57,384 nt of DNA from an uncultured Alistipes sp. Its GTDB lineage: Bacteria > Bacteroidota > Bacteroidia > Bacteroidales > Rikenellaceae. Every line of letters begins with the position of its first letter. The first letter of the stretch is position 1. Both the position numbers and the translations under genes were made by a program. The stretch is from contig CAAGGR010000111.1 of assembly GCA_900769445.1 (NCBI GenBank), positions 1 through 57,384 on the forward strand, given 5' to 3'. The notes below the pieces were generated by a model that was not told the origin of the DNA, searched no databases, and saw only the letters and a program-made list of their open reading frames with translations. Of this stretch, positions 40,295 to 48,894 are shown piece after piece.

Positions 40295-42022
40295 ATGGTA
40301 ATTGAGACAACTGAGGTTAAGGAGAAGTCATTGAACTTTGTGGAAGAGGTTATCGAAGAGGCGATAGCAAAGGGTAAAACTCGAGTGCAGACGCGCTTCC
40401 CACCAGAGCCTAACGGCTACCTTCACATTGGTCATGCCAAGGCTATATGCTTGGACTTTGGCGTAGCAAAGCGCTACGGTGGAGTGTGTAACCTCCGTTT
40501 CGACGATACAAACCCTACAAAGGAGGATGTGGAGTATGTAGAGGCTATTAAGGAGGATATCAAGTGGCTTGGCTTCGAGTGGGGCGAGGAGTATTATGCT
40601 TCGGACTACTTCCAGCAGCTCTGGGATTTTGCTATCCGTCTTATCAAGCAGGGTAAGGCATATGTCGACGAGCAGACATCTGAGGAGATTGCTGCGCAGA
40701 AGGGTACACCTACGCAGGCGGGTACCGATAGCCCATACCGCAACCGCCCAATTGAGGAGAATCTCGACCTCTTTATGCAGATGACACGTGGCGAGATTGA
40801 GGAGGGTAGAATGGTGCTTCGCGCTAAGATTGATATGGCAAGTTCGAATATGCACTTCCGCGACCCTATCATCTATCGTGTTGTTAACCACCCACATCAC
40901 CGTACTGGTAATACTTGGAAGGTATATCCAATGTACGACTTTGCCCACGGTCAGAGCGACTACTTCGAGGGTGTTACGCACTCGTTGTGTACCCTTGAGT
41001 TTGTGCCTCACCGCCCATTGTACGACCTATTTGTAGATTGGGTTAAGGAGGGTGTTGACCCATCCGACGAGCGTCCTCGTCAGTATGAGTTCAACAAGCT
41101 TAACCTAAACTATACGCTTATGAGTAAGCGTAACCTGCTTATCCTTGTTAAGGAGGGCTTGGTGAATGGCTGGGATGACCCACGTATGCCTACATTGTGT
41201 GGCTTCCGTCGTCGTGGTTACTCGCCAGAGTCTATTCGTAACTTTGTGGATAAGATTGGCTACACAACATATGATGCACTTAACGATATGGCGCTTCTTG
41301 AGAGTGCTGTGCGTGATGACCTTAACAAGCGCGCAACACGTGTTAGTGCGGTTATCGACCCTGTTAAGCTCGTTATTACCAACTACCCAGAGGGTCAGGT
41401 GGAGTCGTTCGAGGCTATCAACAACCCTGAGGATCCAGAGTCTGGTACGCATACTATCGAGTTCAGCCGCGAGTTGTGGATGGAGCGTGAGGACTTTATG
41501 GAGGATGCTCCAAAGAAGTACTTCCGTATGACACCAGGTCAGGAGGTGCGTCTTAAGAATGCATATATTGTGAAGTGTACAGGCTGCGATAAGGATGAGA
41601 ATGGCAACATCACAACTGTATATGCAGAGTATGACCCAGATACAAAGACTGGCCTGCCAGGTAGCAACCGTAAGGTTAAGGGTACACTTCACTGGGTAAG
41701 CTGCGACCACTGCATCAAGGCTGAGGTACGCCTCTACGATCGCTTGTGGAAGGTTGAGAACCCTCGCGACGAGATGGCTGCAATACGCAAGGAGAAGGGT
41801 TGTGAGGCTCTTGAGGCTATGCAGGAGATGATTAACGAGGACTCATTGAAGGTGCTTACCGAGTGCTACGTTGAGAAGTATCTTGCTGATGCTAAGCCAT
41901 ACGACTATCTCCAGTTCCAGCGTATCGGCTACTTCAATGTAGATGCCGATTCAACACCAGAGCACCTTGTGTTCAATCGCACCGTAACATTGAAAGATAC
42001 CTGGGCAAAGCTAAATAAGTAG
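40295..42022 (+). CDS. glnS: Glutaminyl-tRNA synthetase
   Basis: A 575-residue class I synthetase. The HIGH motif is PNGYLHIGHAKA (HIGH 44-47), the KMSKS-like motif is LMSKRNL (about 273-279) and the anticodon-binding beta-barrels fill the C-terminal half. FDDTNPTKEDVEYV and RPRQYEFNKLNLNYT are GlnRS rather than GluRS features. Its presence means glutamine is charged directly rather than by the GatCAB route, which in this lineage would then serve asparagine at most. A small CTTAC-gta-GTAAG hairpin follows the stop. Confidence 0.96.
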   Translation: MVIETTEVKEKSLNFVEEVIEEAIAKGKTRVQTRFPPEPNGYLHIGHAKAICLDFGVAKRYGGVCNLRFDDTNPTKEDVEYVEAIKEDIKWLGFEWGEEYYASDYFQQLWDFAIRLIKQGKAYVDEQTSEEIAAQKGTPTQAGTDSPYRNRPIEENLDLFMQMTRGEIEEGRMVLRAKIDMASSNMHFRDPIIYRVVNHPHHRTGNTWKVYPMYDFAHGQSDYFEGVTHSLCTLEFVPHRPLYDLFVDWVKEGVDPSDERPRQYEFNKLNLNYTLMSKRNLLILVKEGLVNGWDDPRMPTLCGFRRRGYSPESIRNFVDKIGYTTYDALNDMALLESAVRDDLNKRATRVSAVIDPVKLVITNYPEGQVESFEAINNPEDPESGTHTIEFSRELWMEREDFMEDAPKKYFRMTPGQEVRLKNAYIVKCTGCDKDENGNITTVYAEYDPDTKTGLPGSNRKVKGTLHWVSCDHCIKAEVRLYDRLWKVENPRDEMAAIRKEKGCEALEAMQEMINEDSLKVLTECYVEKYLADAKPYDYLQFQRIGYFNVDADSTPEHLVFNRTVTLKDTWAKLNK

Positions 42023-42061
42023 TCTTACGTAGTAAGAAAATTGCAAAAAATGGTGCAAATA

Positions 42062-42093
42062 TTTGCCTAACCGCAAAAAAAAACATATCTTTG
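42062..42093 (+). promoter_or_regulatory. rimP-nusA-infB promoter
   Basis: TTTG (42062-42065), 20 bp, TATCTTTG (42086-42093). The start codon is at 42203, leaving a leader of about 105 nt. Confidence 0.8.
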
Positions 42094-42103
42094 CAGCGTA
42101 AAA

Positions 42104-42144
42104 GCGAGAGAGTAAGGGGACGGAGAGTCCCCTTATTTCGTGCT
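42104..42144 (+). ncRNA. Structured 5' leader of rimP (candidate)
   Basis: Within the rimP leader, AAGGGGAC-ggaga-GTCCCCTT (42114-42134) is a perfect 8-bp stem and is flanked by AAGCGA and CGTGCTT, which can extend it. A second GC-rich part (GGTCCCGAATTTGGGGGCT) follows. The long leader and stable stem suggest post-transcriptional control, but I cannot assign a known family. Confidence 0.45.
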
Positions 42145-42202
42145 TAGAGGTCCCGAATTTGGGGGCTGTCTTATAGGTTAAAACGAATAAAGTATTATAC
42201 AT

Positions 42203-42670
42203 ATGATTGATAGTAAGAGTGTTATAGAGATTGCTGAGCGCAATTTAGCGGGTAGCGATATCTTTGTTGTAGAGTGCAAGGTCTCTCCTATGGGCGATAT
42301 CGAGCTTCTTATCGATAGCGACACTGCAGTTCGTCTTGAGGATTGTGCAACCCTAAATCGTGCTATCGAGGCGGAACTCGACCGTGAGGTTGAGGACTAC
42401 TCACTCATGGTTGCGTCAGCAGGTATCGGCTCAGAGCTTAAGCAGCTACGCCAGTACAAGAAGATTCTCGGCTCATCAGTAGAGGTGCTTCTTAAAGATG
42501 GCGTGAAGATTCTTGCAAAGCTCGAGGACGCAGATGAGGATGGCATCACCATCTCATACGAGGAGAAGCAGCTCGTTGAGGGCAAGAAGCGCAAGGTTAC
42601 AGTGCAGGTAACCAAGAGTTATAAGTGGGAAGAGGTTAAGTATACTAAGGAGTACCTCGACTTCAAGTAA
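42203..42670 (+). CDS. rimP: Ribosome maturation factor RimP
   Basis: A 155-residue protein needed for 30S assembly. It has the N-terminal alpha/beta domain with DIELLIDSDTAVRLEDCATLNRA and EDYSLMVASAGIGSELK (the counterpart of EVSSPGLDRPL), and a C-terminal SH3-like barrel. The SPG motif of most RimP is replaced by SAGIG. Gene order rimP-nusA-infB is the classical one and fixes the identity. The stop codon overlaps AATTTCTTGT, a lone left end of the palindrome family, and two class II palindromes separate it from nusA. Confidence 0.9.
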   Translation: MIDSKSVIEIAERNLAGSDIFVVECKVSPMGDIELLIDSDTAVRLEDCATLNRAIEAELDREVEDYSLMVASAGIGSELKQLRQYKKILGSSVEVLLKDGVKILAKLEDADEDGITISYEEKQLVEGKKRKVTVQVTKSYKWEEVKYTKEYLDFK

Positions 42671-42677
42671 TTTCTTG

Positions 42678-42804
42678 TTTTTGCATTGTCTTGTTGGCTC
42701 TTTTGGCGTCTGCCTTGAATTTGAAATGCTCATTTACTTAAAGTAAACTCCGCTTTCAAATTCTGCGAGCAGCCTCAAAATAGCCTAACAATCCAAAGCA
42801 AAAA
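42678..42804. repeat. Class II nested palindrome 9a (rimP-nusA gap)
   Basis: Outer arms TTTTTGC / GCAAAAA, then TTGTTGGCT / AGCCTAACAA, CTGC / GCAG and core TTTGAAA-GC-TTTAC-ttaaa-GTAAA-GC-TTTCAAA. The core is that of element 3. A lone AATTTCTTGT (42669-42678) at its left edge is the end of the common class without a partner. No gene fits in the 314-bp gap. Confidence 0.82.
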
Positions 42805-42825
42805 TAGTGTAGGATGTGATGGTTA

Positions 42826-42930
42826 TTGGTTCTTTGGCGTCTGCCTTGAGCTTGAAATGCTCATTTACAGATAGTAAACTCCGCTTTTTAAGCCTGCGAG
42901 CAGCTTCAAAACAGCTCAACAACCCAAAGC
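42826..42930. repeat. Class II nested palindrome 9b
   Basis: A second, diverged copy in direct tandem. CTTTGGCGTCTGCCTTGAG and GAAATGCTCATTTAC are repeated from 9a; the arms here are CTTTGG / CCAAAG and the loop is AGATA. Nine substitutions at the apex and stems keep pairing. Being inside the rimP-nusA-infB operon, it should be transcribed. Confidence 0.8.
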
Positions 42931-42984
42931 AGAATATTGCAATCAATATACGAAAACAAATAAAACAAAATATATAAACGAAAA

Positions 42985-44214
42985 ATGAAGTACATTAATC
43001 TTATCAGCAACTTTGCTGAGTTCAAAGAGCTAAAGAGCATCGACAATGCTACCCTTATTGGCGTATTGGAGGATGTATTTCGTCACGCTTTGCAGAAGCA
43101 GTTTGAGAGTGACGAGAATTTCGATGTTATCATCAACCCTGAGAAGGGCGACTTGGAGATTTGGCGTAACCGCACCGTTGTAGAGGACGAGATGTTGGAG
43201 GACGAGAACACTGAGATTGCACTCTCTGAGGTTAAGGCTATCGACGCATCATACGATGTGGGTGATGAGTATGTAGATCAGATTGATATGACCAAGTTCG
43301 GTCGTCGTGCAGTCTTGTCATTGCGCCAGAATCTTGCATCACGCATCCTCGACCTTGAGAAGGCTGCTCTCTTCGAGAAGTACTCTGAGAAGGTGGGTGA
43401 GATTATCGCAGGTGAGGTTTACCAGGTATGGAAGAAGGAGGTTTTGGTGCGCGACGACGATGGCAACGATCTTGTTTTGCCAAAGGGTGAGCAGATTCCT
43501 AACGACTTCTATCGTAAGGGCGACACTATCAAGGCTGTGGTTAAGAGTGTTGAGATGAACAACAACCAGCCACGCATCATCCTCTCTCGTACCGACAACC
43601 AGTTCCTTGAGCGTTTGTTCGAGCAGGAGGTGCCAGAGATCTTCGATGGTCTTATCACCATCAAGAAGATTGCGCGTATCCCAGGCGAGCGAGCTAAGGT
43701 GGCTGTAGAGTCTTACGATGACCGCATCGACCCAGTAGGTGCTTGCGTAGGTATGAAGGGATCACGTATCTACACCGTAGTTAAGGAGTTGCGCAACGAG
43801 AATATCGATGTTGTGAACTACACTTCTAACACATCGCTTATGATTCAGCGCTCGTTGAGTCCTGCAAAGATCTCTACAATCAGCGTTGATGAAGAGAAGA
43901 TGACAGCATCGGTATACCTCAAGCCAGAGGAGGTGTCGTTGGCTATCGGTAAGGGTGGTCTTAACATCCGTCTATCGAAGATGCTTACAGGTTACGATAT
44001 CGACGTATATCGTGAGATTGAGGAGGAGGATGTTGCACTTACAGAGTTCGCAGACGAGATTGAGGGCTGGATTATCGAGGCTCTTAAGTCAGCAGGTTGC
44101 GACACTGCTAAGAGTGTATTGGAGCTATCGGCAGAGGAGGTAGCACAGCGTGCTGACCTCGAGATTGAGCAGGCCGAGCAGGTGATGTCTATCCTCAAGG
44201 CAGAGTTTGAATAG
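42985..44214 (+). CDS. nusA: Transcription termination/antitermination factor NusA
   Basis: A 409-residue protein with the NusA N-terminal RNA-polymerase-binding domain (about 1-125), an S1 domain (about 135-200, GEIIAGEVYQVWKKEVLV) and two KH domains (about 205-345, with VGACVGMKGSRIYTVVKEL and LAIGKGGLNIRLSKMLTG). The C-terminal 60 residues form one acidic helical repeat rather than two. NusA affects pausing, termination and antitermination. It is separated from rimP by 314 bp of palindromic repeats, an unusually large gap for this pair, and is followed by infB after 25 bp. Confidence 0.95.
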   Translation: MKYINLISNFAEFKELKSIDNATLIGVLEDVFRHALQKQFESDENFDVIINPEKGDLEIWRNRTVVEDEMLEDENTEIALSEVKAIDASYDVGDEYVDQIDMTKFGRRAVLSLRQNLASRILDLEKAALFEKYSEKVGEIIAGEVYQVWKKEVLVRDDDGNDLVLPKGEQIPNDFYRKGDTIKAVVKSVEMNNNQPRIILSRTDNQFLERLFEQEVPEIFDGLITIKKIARIPGERAKVAVESYDDRIDPVGACVGMKGSRIYTVVKELRNENIDVVNYTSNTSLMIQRSLSPAKISTISVDEEKMTASVYLKPEEVSLAIGKGGLNIRLSKMLTGYDIDVYREIEEEDVALTEFADEIEGWIIEALKSAGCDTAKSVLELSAEEVAQRADLEIEQAEQVMSILKAEFE

Positions 44215-44239
44215 TGGTAACGATTAATCGATTTATTTA

Positions 44240-46894
44240 ATGGATAATAATAGCAAAAAGATGAGGCTTATACAGGTTGCGAAGGAGTTTAAGGTAGGTT
44301 TCAATACACTTGCCGACTTTCTCCAGCGCAAGGGCTTGCAGAGCGACTGCTCGCCCTCATCGCCTGTGAGCGACGAGATATATGCTGCTCTTGAGAAGGA
44401 GTTTGGTCGCAACCGTCAGTCGGGTAACGAGCGTATGGCAGTGCGTGAGCGCATTCAGCAGAAGGGCTCTGTGAGCATTAGCAACGACAAGGAGGATGAT
44501 GAGGAGGTTGTGGTTAAGTCAAACACAATCAGTGTTAAGGATGAGGTGCGTGGCCCAAAGATTTTGGGTAAGATTGACCTTAATCCAAAACCAAAGGCTG
44601 AGCCAAAGCCAGAGCCTAAACCAGAGCCAAAGGCTGAGGTTAAGCCTGAGCCAAAGCCTGTAGTTGCAGAGCCTAAGGTGGAGCAGTTAGCAGAGCCTAA
44701 GCGCGATGCTGTATATCGTACAGAGGTTGAGCAGCTCGGTGGCCCAAAGATTTTGGGTACTATGGATGTATCTAACATGGTGCCTGGCGGTAAGCACAAG
44801 CGTAAGCGCTTGGAGAAGGAGAAGGTTAATATCGCCAAGGAGGACAAGAATGTTGATGGCAAGAGAGATAAGGGTGGCAATAAGGGTAACAATAATACTC
44901 AGCGTCCACAGCAGAATCAGCAGAATCAGCAGCAGGCCTCTGGCAAGAAGAATAAGAAACAGAAGCCAGCACCAAAGCCTGTAGTCCGTCAGGAGGTATC
45001 AGACGAGGAGGTATCAAAGCAGATTAAGGATACTTTGGCTCGTCTAACAGCTAAGGGTACAAAGTCGAAGGGTGCAAAATATCGTAAGGAGAAGCGTGAG
45101 GAGGTTCGTGAGCGCATGAACGAGGAGATCGAGCGCGAGGAGATGGAGCGTAGCGTACTTAAGGTTACGGAGTTCGTAACTGTAAGTGAGCTCGCTACCA
45201 TGATGAACGTCTCTCCAATGGAGGTTATCTCGGCATGTATGAACCTCGGACTTATGGTATCTATCAACCAGCGTCTCGATGCTGAGGCTTTGGTTGTTGT
45301 GGCTGAGGAGTTCGGCTTCAAGGTAGAGTTCGTATCTGTAGAGATTCAGGAGGCTATCGAGAGCGATGCCGATAGTGAGGAGGAGCTTGTAGCACGTCCA
45401 CCTATCGTTACTGTGATGGGTCACGTAGACCACGGTAAGACTTCGCTTTTGGATAATATCCGTAAGACAAACGTTACTGCAGGTGAGGCTGGAGGTATCA
45501 CACAGCATATCGGTGCCTACTCTGTGGAGCTTAACGGTCAGAAGATTACCTTCCTTGATACCCCAGGTCATGAGGCCTTTACTGCGATGCGTGCGCGTGG
45601 TGCTAAGATGACCGACGTTGCCATCATCATCGTTGCTGCCGACGACAGCGTGATGCCTCAGACTGTTGAGGCTATCAACCACGCCTCTGCAGCGGGTGTT
45701 CCTATGGTATTCGCTATCAACAAGATGGATAAGCCACAGGCTAATGCTGACCGTATCCGTGAGCAGCTCTCGCAGATGAACTATCTTGTTGAGGACTGGG
45801 GTGGTAAGTACCAGTGTCAGGAGGTATCTGCGAAGCAGGGTCTTAACCTTGATAAGCTCCTTGAGAAGGTGCTTTTGGAGGCTGAGGTGCTTGAACTTAA
45901 GGCTAACCCAGACCGTAAGGCGAGCGGTGCCGTTATCGAGTCGATGTTGGATAAGGGTCGTGGTTATGTAGCTACTATCATGGTGCAGAACGGTACTTTG
46001 CGTGTAGGTGATGTGCTTCTTTCAGGTACATACACAGGTCGTGTGAAGGCTATGTTCGACGAGAATGGTAAGAAGGTTACCGAGGCTGGCCCATCAACAC
46101 CAGTACAGGTGCTTGGTCTTAACGGTGCGCCACAGGCGGGTGATACATTCAATGTTATGGATGACGACCGCTCGGCACGTGAGATTGCCAATAAGCGTGA
46201 GCAGTTGCAGCGTATGCAGGGTATCATGACACAGAAGCACGTTACCCTTGATGAGATTGGTCGTCGTATCGCTATCGGCTCATTTAAGGAGCTTAACATC
46301 ATCGTTAAGGGTGATGTGGATGGCTCTGTGGAGGCTATGACAGGCTCACTTATCAAGCTTTCGAAGGAGACAGTACAGGTAAATGTTATCCACTCTGCTG
46401 TAGGTCAGATTTCAGAGTCGGATGTATTGCTTGCTGCAGCCTCAAATGCTATCATCGTGGGCTTCCAGGTGCGTCCTTCAGCTGCGGCGCGTAAGGCTGC
46501 CGAGAAGGAGCAGATCGATATCCGTCTCTACTCTATCATCTACGATGCTATCAACGAGATCAAGGATGCTATCGAGGGTATGCTTGAGCCAGTGATGAAG
46601 GAGGAGATTGTATGCTCTACCGAGGTTATGGAGACCTTCAAGATATCTAAGGTTGGTACTGTTGCAGGATGTATCGTGCGTGAGGGTAAGATGCAGCGCA
46701 ACACCCCTATCCGTGTTATCCGCGACGGTATCGTTATCTACACTGGTAAGCTCGGCTCACTCCGTCGCTTCAAGGACGATGTGAAGGAGGTTACTGTAGG
46801 TCAGGATTGCGGTCTTAACATCGAGTCTTACAACGATATTAAGGTTGGAGATATTATCGAGGGTTACGAGCAGGTAGAAGTTAAGCGTAAGTAA
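44240..46894 (+). CDS. infB: Translation initiation factor IF-2
   Basis: An 884-residue GTPase delivering initiator tRNA. The N-terminal 385 residues are a variable region: an IF2_N module (RLIQVAKEFKVGFNTLADFL), a proline/lysine/glutamate-rich linker with repeated PEPKPEPK-like units (about 115-150), a Q/N-rich stretch (PQQNQQNQQQ, about 225-235) and a second IF2_N module. The G domain starts at GHVDHGKTS (about 394) with DTPGHEAF and NKMDKP. Domains II-IV follow. The stop codon overlaps nested palindrome 8. Confidence 0.97.
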   Translation: MDNNSKKMRLIQVAKEFKVGFNTLADFLQRKGLQSDCSPSSPVSDEIYAALEKEFGRNRQSGNERMAVRERIQQKGSVSISNDKEDDEEVVVKSNTISVKDEVRGPKILGKIDLNPKPKAEPKPEPKPEPKAEVKPEPKPVVAEPKVEQLAEPKRDAVYRTEVEQLGGPKILGTMDVSNMVPGGKHKRKRLEKEKVNIAKEDKNVDGKRDKGGNKGNNNTQRPQQNQQNQQQASGKKNKKQKPAPKPVVRQEVSDEEVSKQIKDTLARLTAKGTKSKGAKYRKEKREEVRERMNEEIEREEMERSVLKVTEFVTVSELATMMNVSPMEVISACMNLGLMVSINQRLDAEALVVVAEEFGFKVEFVSVEIQEAIESDADSEEELVARPPIVTVMGHVDHGKTSLLDNIRKTNVTAGEAGGITQHIGAYSVELNGQKITFLDTPGHEAFTAMRARGAKMTDVAIIIVAADDSVMPQTVEAINHASAAGVPMVFAINKMDKPQANADRIREQLSQMNYLVEDWGGKYQCQEVSAKQGLNLDKLLEKVLLEAEVLELKANPDRKASGAVIESMLDKGRGYVATIMVQNGTLRVGDVLLSGTYTGRVKAMFDENGKKVTEAGPSTPVQVLGLNGAPQAGDTFNVMDDDRSAREIANKREQLQRMQGIMTQKHVTLDEIGRRIAIGSFKELNIIVKGDVDGSVEAMTGSLIKLSKETVQVNVIHSAVGQISESDVLLAAASNAIIVGFQVRPSAAARKAAEKEQIDIRLYSIIYDAINEIKDAIEGMLEPVMKEEIVCSTEVMETFKISKVGTVAGCIVREGKMQRNTPIRVIRDGIVIYTGKLGSLRRFKDDVKEVTVGQDCGLNIESYNDIKVGDIIEGYEQVEVKRK

Positions 46895-47021
46895 TTTGTT
46901 GTGATAAGGGGTCATCTTCGGCACCAAGCTCATTGCCCTGAATGGGGATGTACGCCAAGTACACCCCCATCCGAGTCAATTTCGACTTGGCACCAAATCT
47001 AACCCCTTCTAACAAGAAATT
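46893..47021. repeat. Nested palindrome element 8 (after infB)
   Basis: Arms AATTTGTTGT / ACAAGAAATT (one G-G mismatch), second stem AAGGGGT / ACCCCTT, core TGGGG-TGTAC-gccaa-GTACA-CCCCA. The inside is close to element 1, 34 kb away, with scattered differences. A short CTGCCTTGAGTT remnant of class II lies at 47070-47082. Confidence 0.85.
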
Positions 47022-47100
47022 TGGTCGTGCTACCCGTTAGGGTGTTGGTTGTTTGATTTTTTTGGGCATCTGCCTTGAGTTAATATGGATTGAGATGAAT

Positions 47101-47154
47101 TCATAACAACCCTTAACAACCCCTAATAACCCTTAATAACCTTTAACAACCCTT
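47101..47154 (+). repeat. Five 10-bp-phased repeats before the CoA-transferase
   Basis: NNTAACAACC or NNTAATAACC occurs five times with an exact 10-bp period (47101, 47111, 47121, 47131, 47141). The period equals one helix turn, so all copies face the same side of the DNA. It lies 45 bp upstream of the start codon. It may be curved DNA or an array of binding sites. Confidence 0.7.
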
Positions 47155-47197
47155 AAAAAGAAAATACAACAATTACCTAAAATAAAAACTTAAAGAG

Positions 47198-48514
47198 ATG
47201 AGTAACATTAAGTTTACTACTGCCGAGGAGGCTGTAAAGTGTATCAAGTCTGGTGATCACATTCACCTAAGTTCTGTTGCATCGGCACCACAGTGCCTTA
47301 TTAAGGCTATGTGCGATCGTGGTCGCGCTGGCGAGTTCAAGGATGTGCATATCCACCACCTCCACACAGAGGGCCCAGCACCTTATGCTGACCCAGAGTT
47401 CGAGGGCGTATTCCAGCTCGACTCATTCTTCGTAGGTGGCAACGTGCGTAAGGTTACACAGAGCGGTTATGCGGATTATATTCCAATCTTCCTCTCTGAG
47501 ACTCAGAAGCTATACCGTTCTGGCGCTGTGCCATGTAACGTAGCTATGATTCAGGTATCTCGCCCAGATAAGCACGGTTATGTATCTTTGGGTACATCTG
47601 TAGATGCTACATTGGCAGCTGTAGAGTGCGCAGACTATGTTATCGCTGTTGTTAATAAGTATGTGCCACGTTCTTTCGGTGATGCGATGATTCACTGCTC
47701 AAAGATTAACTTCTTCGTTGAGGACGACCAGCCACTTGAGGAGGCTCACTTCACTGCTCCAGATGAGGTTGAGACAAAGATTGGTAACCTCTGTGCAGGT
47801 CTTATCGAGGATGGTGCAACCCTTCAGATGGGTATCGGTGCTATTCCTAACGCTGTTCTTGCACAGCTTGGCAACCACAAGAACCTTGGTGTTCATACCG
47901 AGATGTTCGCTGATGGTGTTCTTCCACTTGTTGAGAAGGGTGTTATCAACGGCGCATTGAAGAATATCGATAAGGGTAAGATGGTATCTACATTCCTTAT
48001 GGGTTCACAGAAGGTTTACGACTTTATCGACGACAACCCAGGTGTACTTATGATGGACGTAGGTTACACCAACGACCCATTCATCATCTCTAAGAACGAT
48101 AAGGTTACTGCTATCAACTCAGCACTTCAGGTAGATATCACAGGTCAGGTATGTGCTGACTCTCTTGGCCGCAAGTTCTACTCAGGTGTAGGTGGTCAGG
48201 TAGACTTCATCTATGGTGCATCACTCTCTAAGGGAGGTAAGGCTATTATCGCAATGCCTTCTATCACTAATAAGGGCGTATCAAAGATCTCTGACGCTCT
48301 AACTGAGGGTGCAGGTGTTGTTACCACACGTAACCACATCCACTGGTTTGTAACTGAGAATGGTGCTGTTGACCTCTATGGCAAGAGCCTTCAGGAGCGC
48401 GCACGTCTTATCATCTCTGTTGCTCACCCATCAGCACAGGAGGAGCTTGACCGTGCAGCGTTCAACCGCTACGGCAGCCACCACCACTATATTAAGGGTT
48501 ATATGAAGAAGTAA
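47198..48514 (+). CDS. Acetyl-CoA hydrolase/4-hydroxybutyrate CoA-transferase family protein
   Basis: A 438-residue class I CoA-transferase. LQMGIGAIPNAVLAQL and GVHTEMFADG (about 229-238, holding the probable catalytic Glu) and GQVCADSLGRKFYSGVGGQ are typical of acetate-dependent 4-hydroxybutyrate or butyryl-CoA transferases. Possible roles are succinyl- or propionyl-CoA:acetate transfer or 4-hydroxybutyrate fermentation; sequence alone does not decide. It stands alone with its own upstream region of phased repeats and a good terminator. High codon bias suggests strong expression. Confidence 0.88.
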   Translation: MSNIKFTTAEEAVKCIKSGDHIHLSSVASAPQCLIKAMCDRGRAGEFKDVHIHHLHTEGPAPYADPEFEGVFQLDSFFVGGNVRKVTQSGYADYIPIFLSETQKLYRSGAVPCNVAMIQVSRPDKHGYVSLGTSVDATLAAVECADYVIAVVNKYVPRSFGDAMIHCSKINFFVEDDQPLEEAHFTAPDEVETKIGNLCAGLIEDGATLQMGIGAIPNAVLAQLGNHKNLGVHTEMFADGVLPLVEKGVINGALKNIDKGKMVSTFLMGSQKVYDFIDDNPGVLMMDVGYTNDPFIISKNDKVTAINSALQVDITGQVCADSLGRKFYSGVGGQVDFIYGASLSKGGKAIIAMPSITNKGVSKISDALTEGAGVVTTRNHIHWFVTENGAVDLYGKSLQERARLIISVAHPSAQEELDRAAFNRYGSHHHYIKGYMKK

Positions 48515-48542
48515 TCGGGGAACCGAGACTTATCATATATGT

Positions 48543-48574
48543 AAAGCCTTCCCGCTTGGGAGGGCTTTCCTTTT
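48543..48574 (+). terminator. Terminator of the CoA-transferase gene
   Basis: AAAGCCTTCCC-gctt-GGGAGGGCTTT, eleven pairs with one G-U, then CCTTTT. It begins 28 bp after the stop. Confidence 0.85.
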
Positions 48575-48618
48575 ATCCCTTAATATAGCGGTGGTAGACC
48601 ACCTTTCATATATACAAT

Positions 48619-48700
48619 CCCCCTAAATCCCCCTTTGAGAAGGGGGACTTGGTTCAGTTTTCGCTATCACCACATCAGCACCACTCTGACAAGAAATTGG
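48619..48700. repeat. CCCCCT palindrome and palindrome-family remnant
   Basis: CCCCCTTT-gag-AAGGGGG (about 48629-48647) preceded by ATCCCCCTAA is a small palindrome. It is followed at 48684-48697 by CTGACAAGAAATTGG plus the tail TCTCGCGCT, a lone right end of the nested palindrome family. The remaining part of the 380-bp gap (48720-48860) is A/T-rich with AAAAAGGC-gaa-GCCTTTT at 48826-48843; no gene is apparent. Confidence 0.65.
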
Positions 48701-48863
48701 TCTCGCGCTGAGTTAAGTGGTAATTTTGTTAAAGGGTGTAAAAGTGCAAAAGGGTTATAAAAGGTCCTAAAGAGTAGTATTATATTGACCCTTTGGCTCT
48801 CTTCGGACTCTTCTGCCCCTTCCTTAAAAAGGCGAAGCCTTTTAACCTTTACTAATTAAACAC

Positions 48864-48891
48864 AAATGGCTACCCGTTGGGTAGCCATTTT
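48864..48891 (-). terminator. clpX terminator
   Basis: AAATGGCTACCC-gtt-GGGTAGCCATTT is a perfect 12-bp stem starting 4 bp after the clpX stop. T-rich sequence follows on the minus strand. Confidence 0.8.
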
Positions 48892-48894
48892 CTG

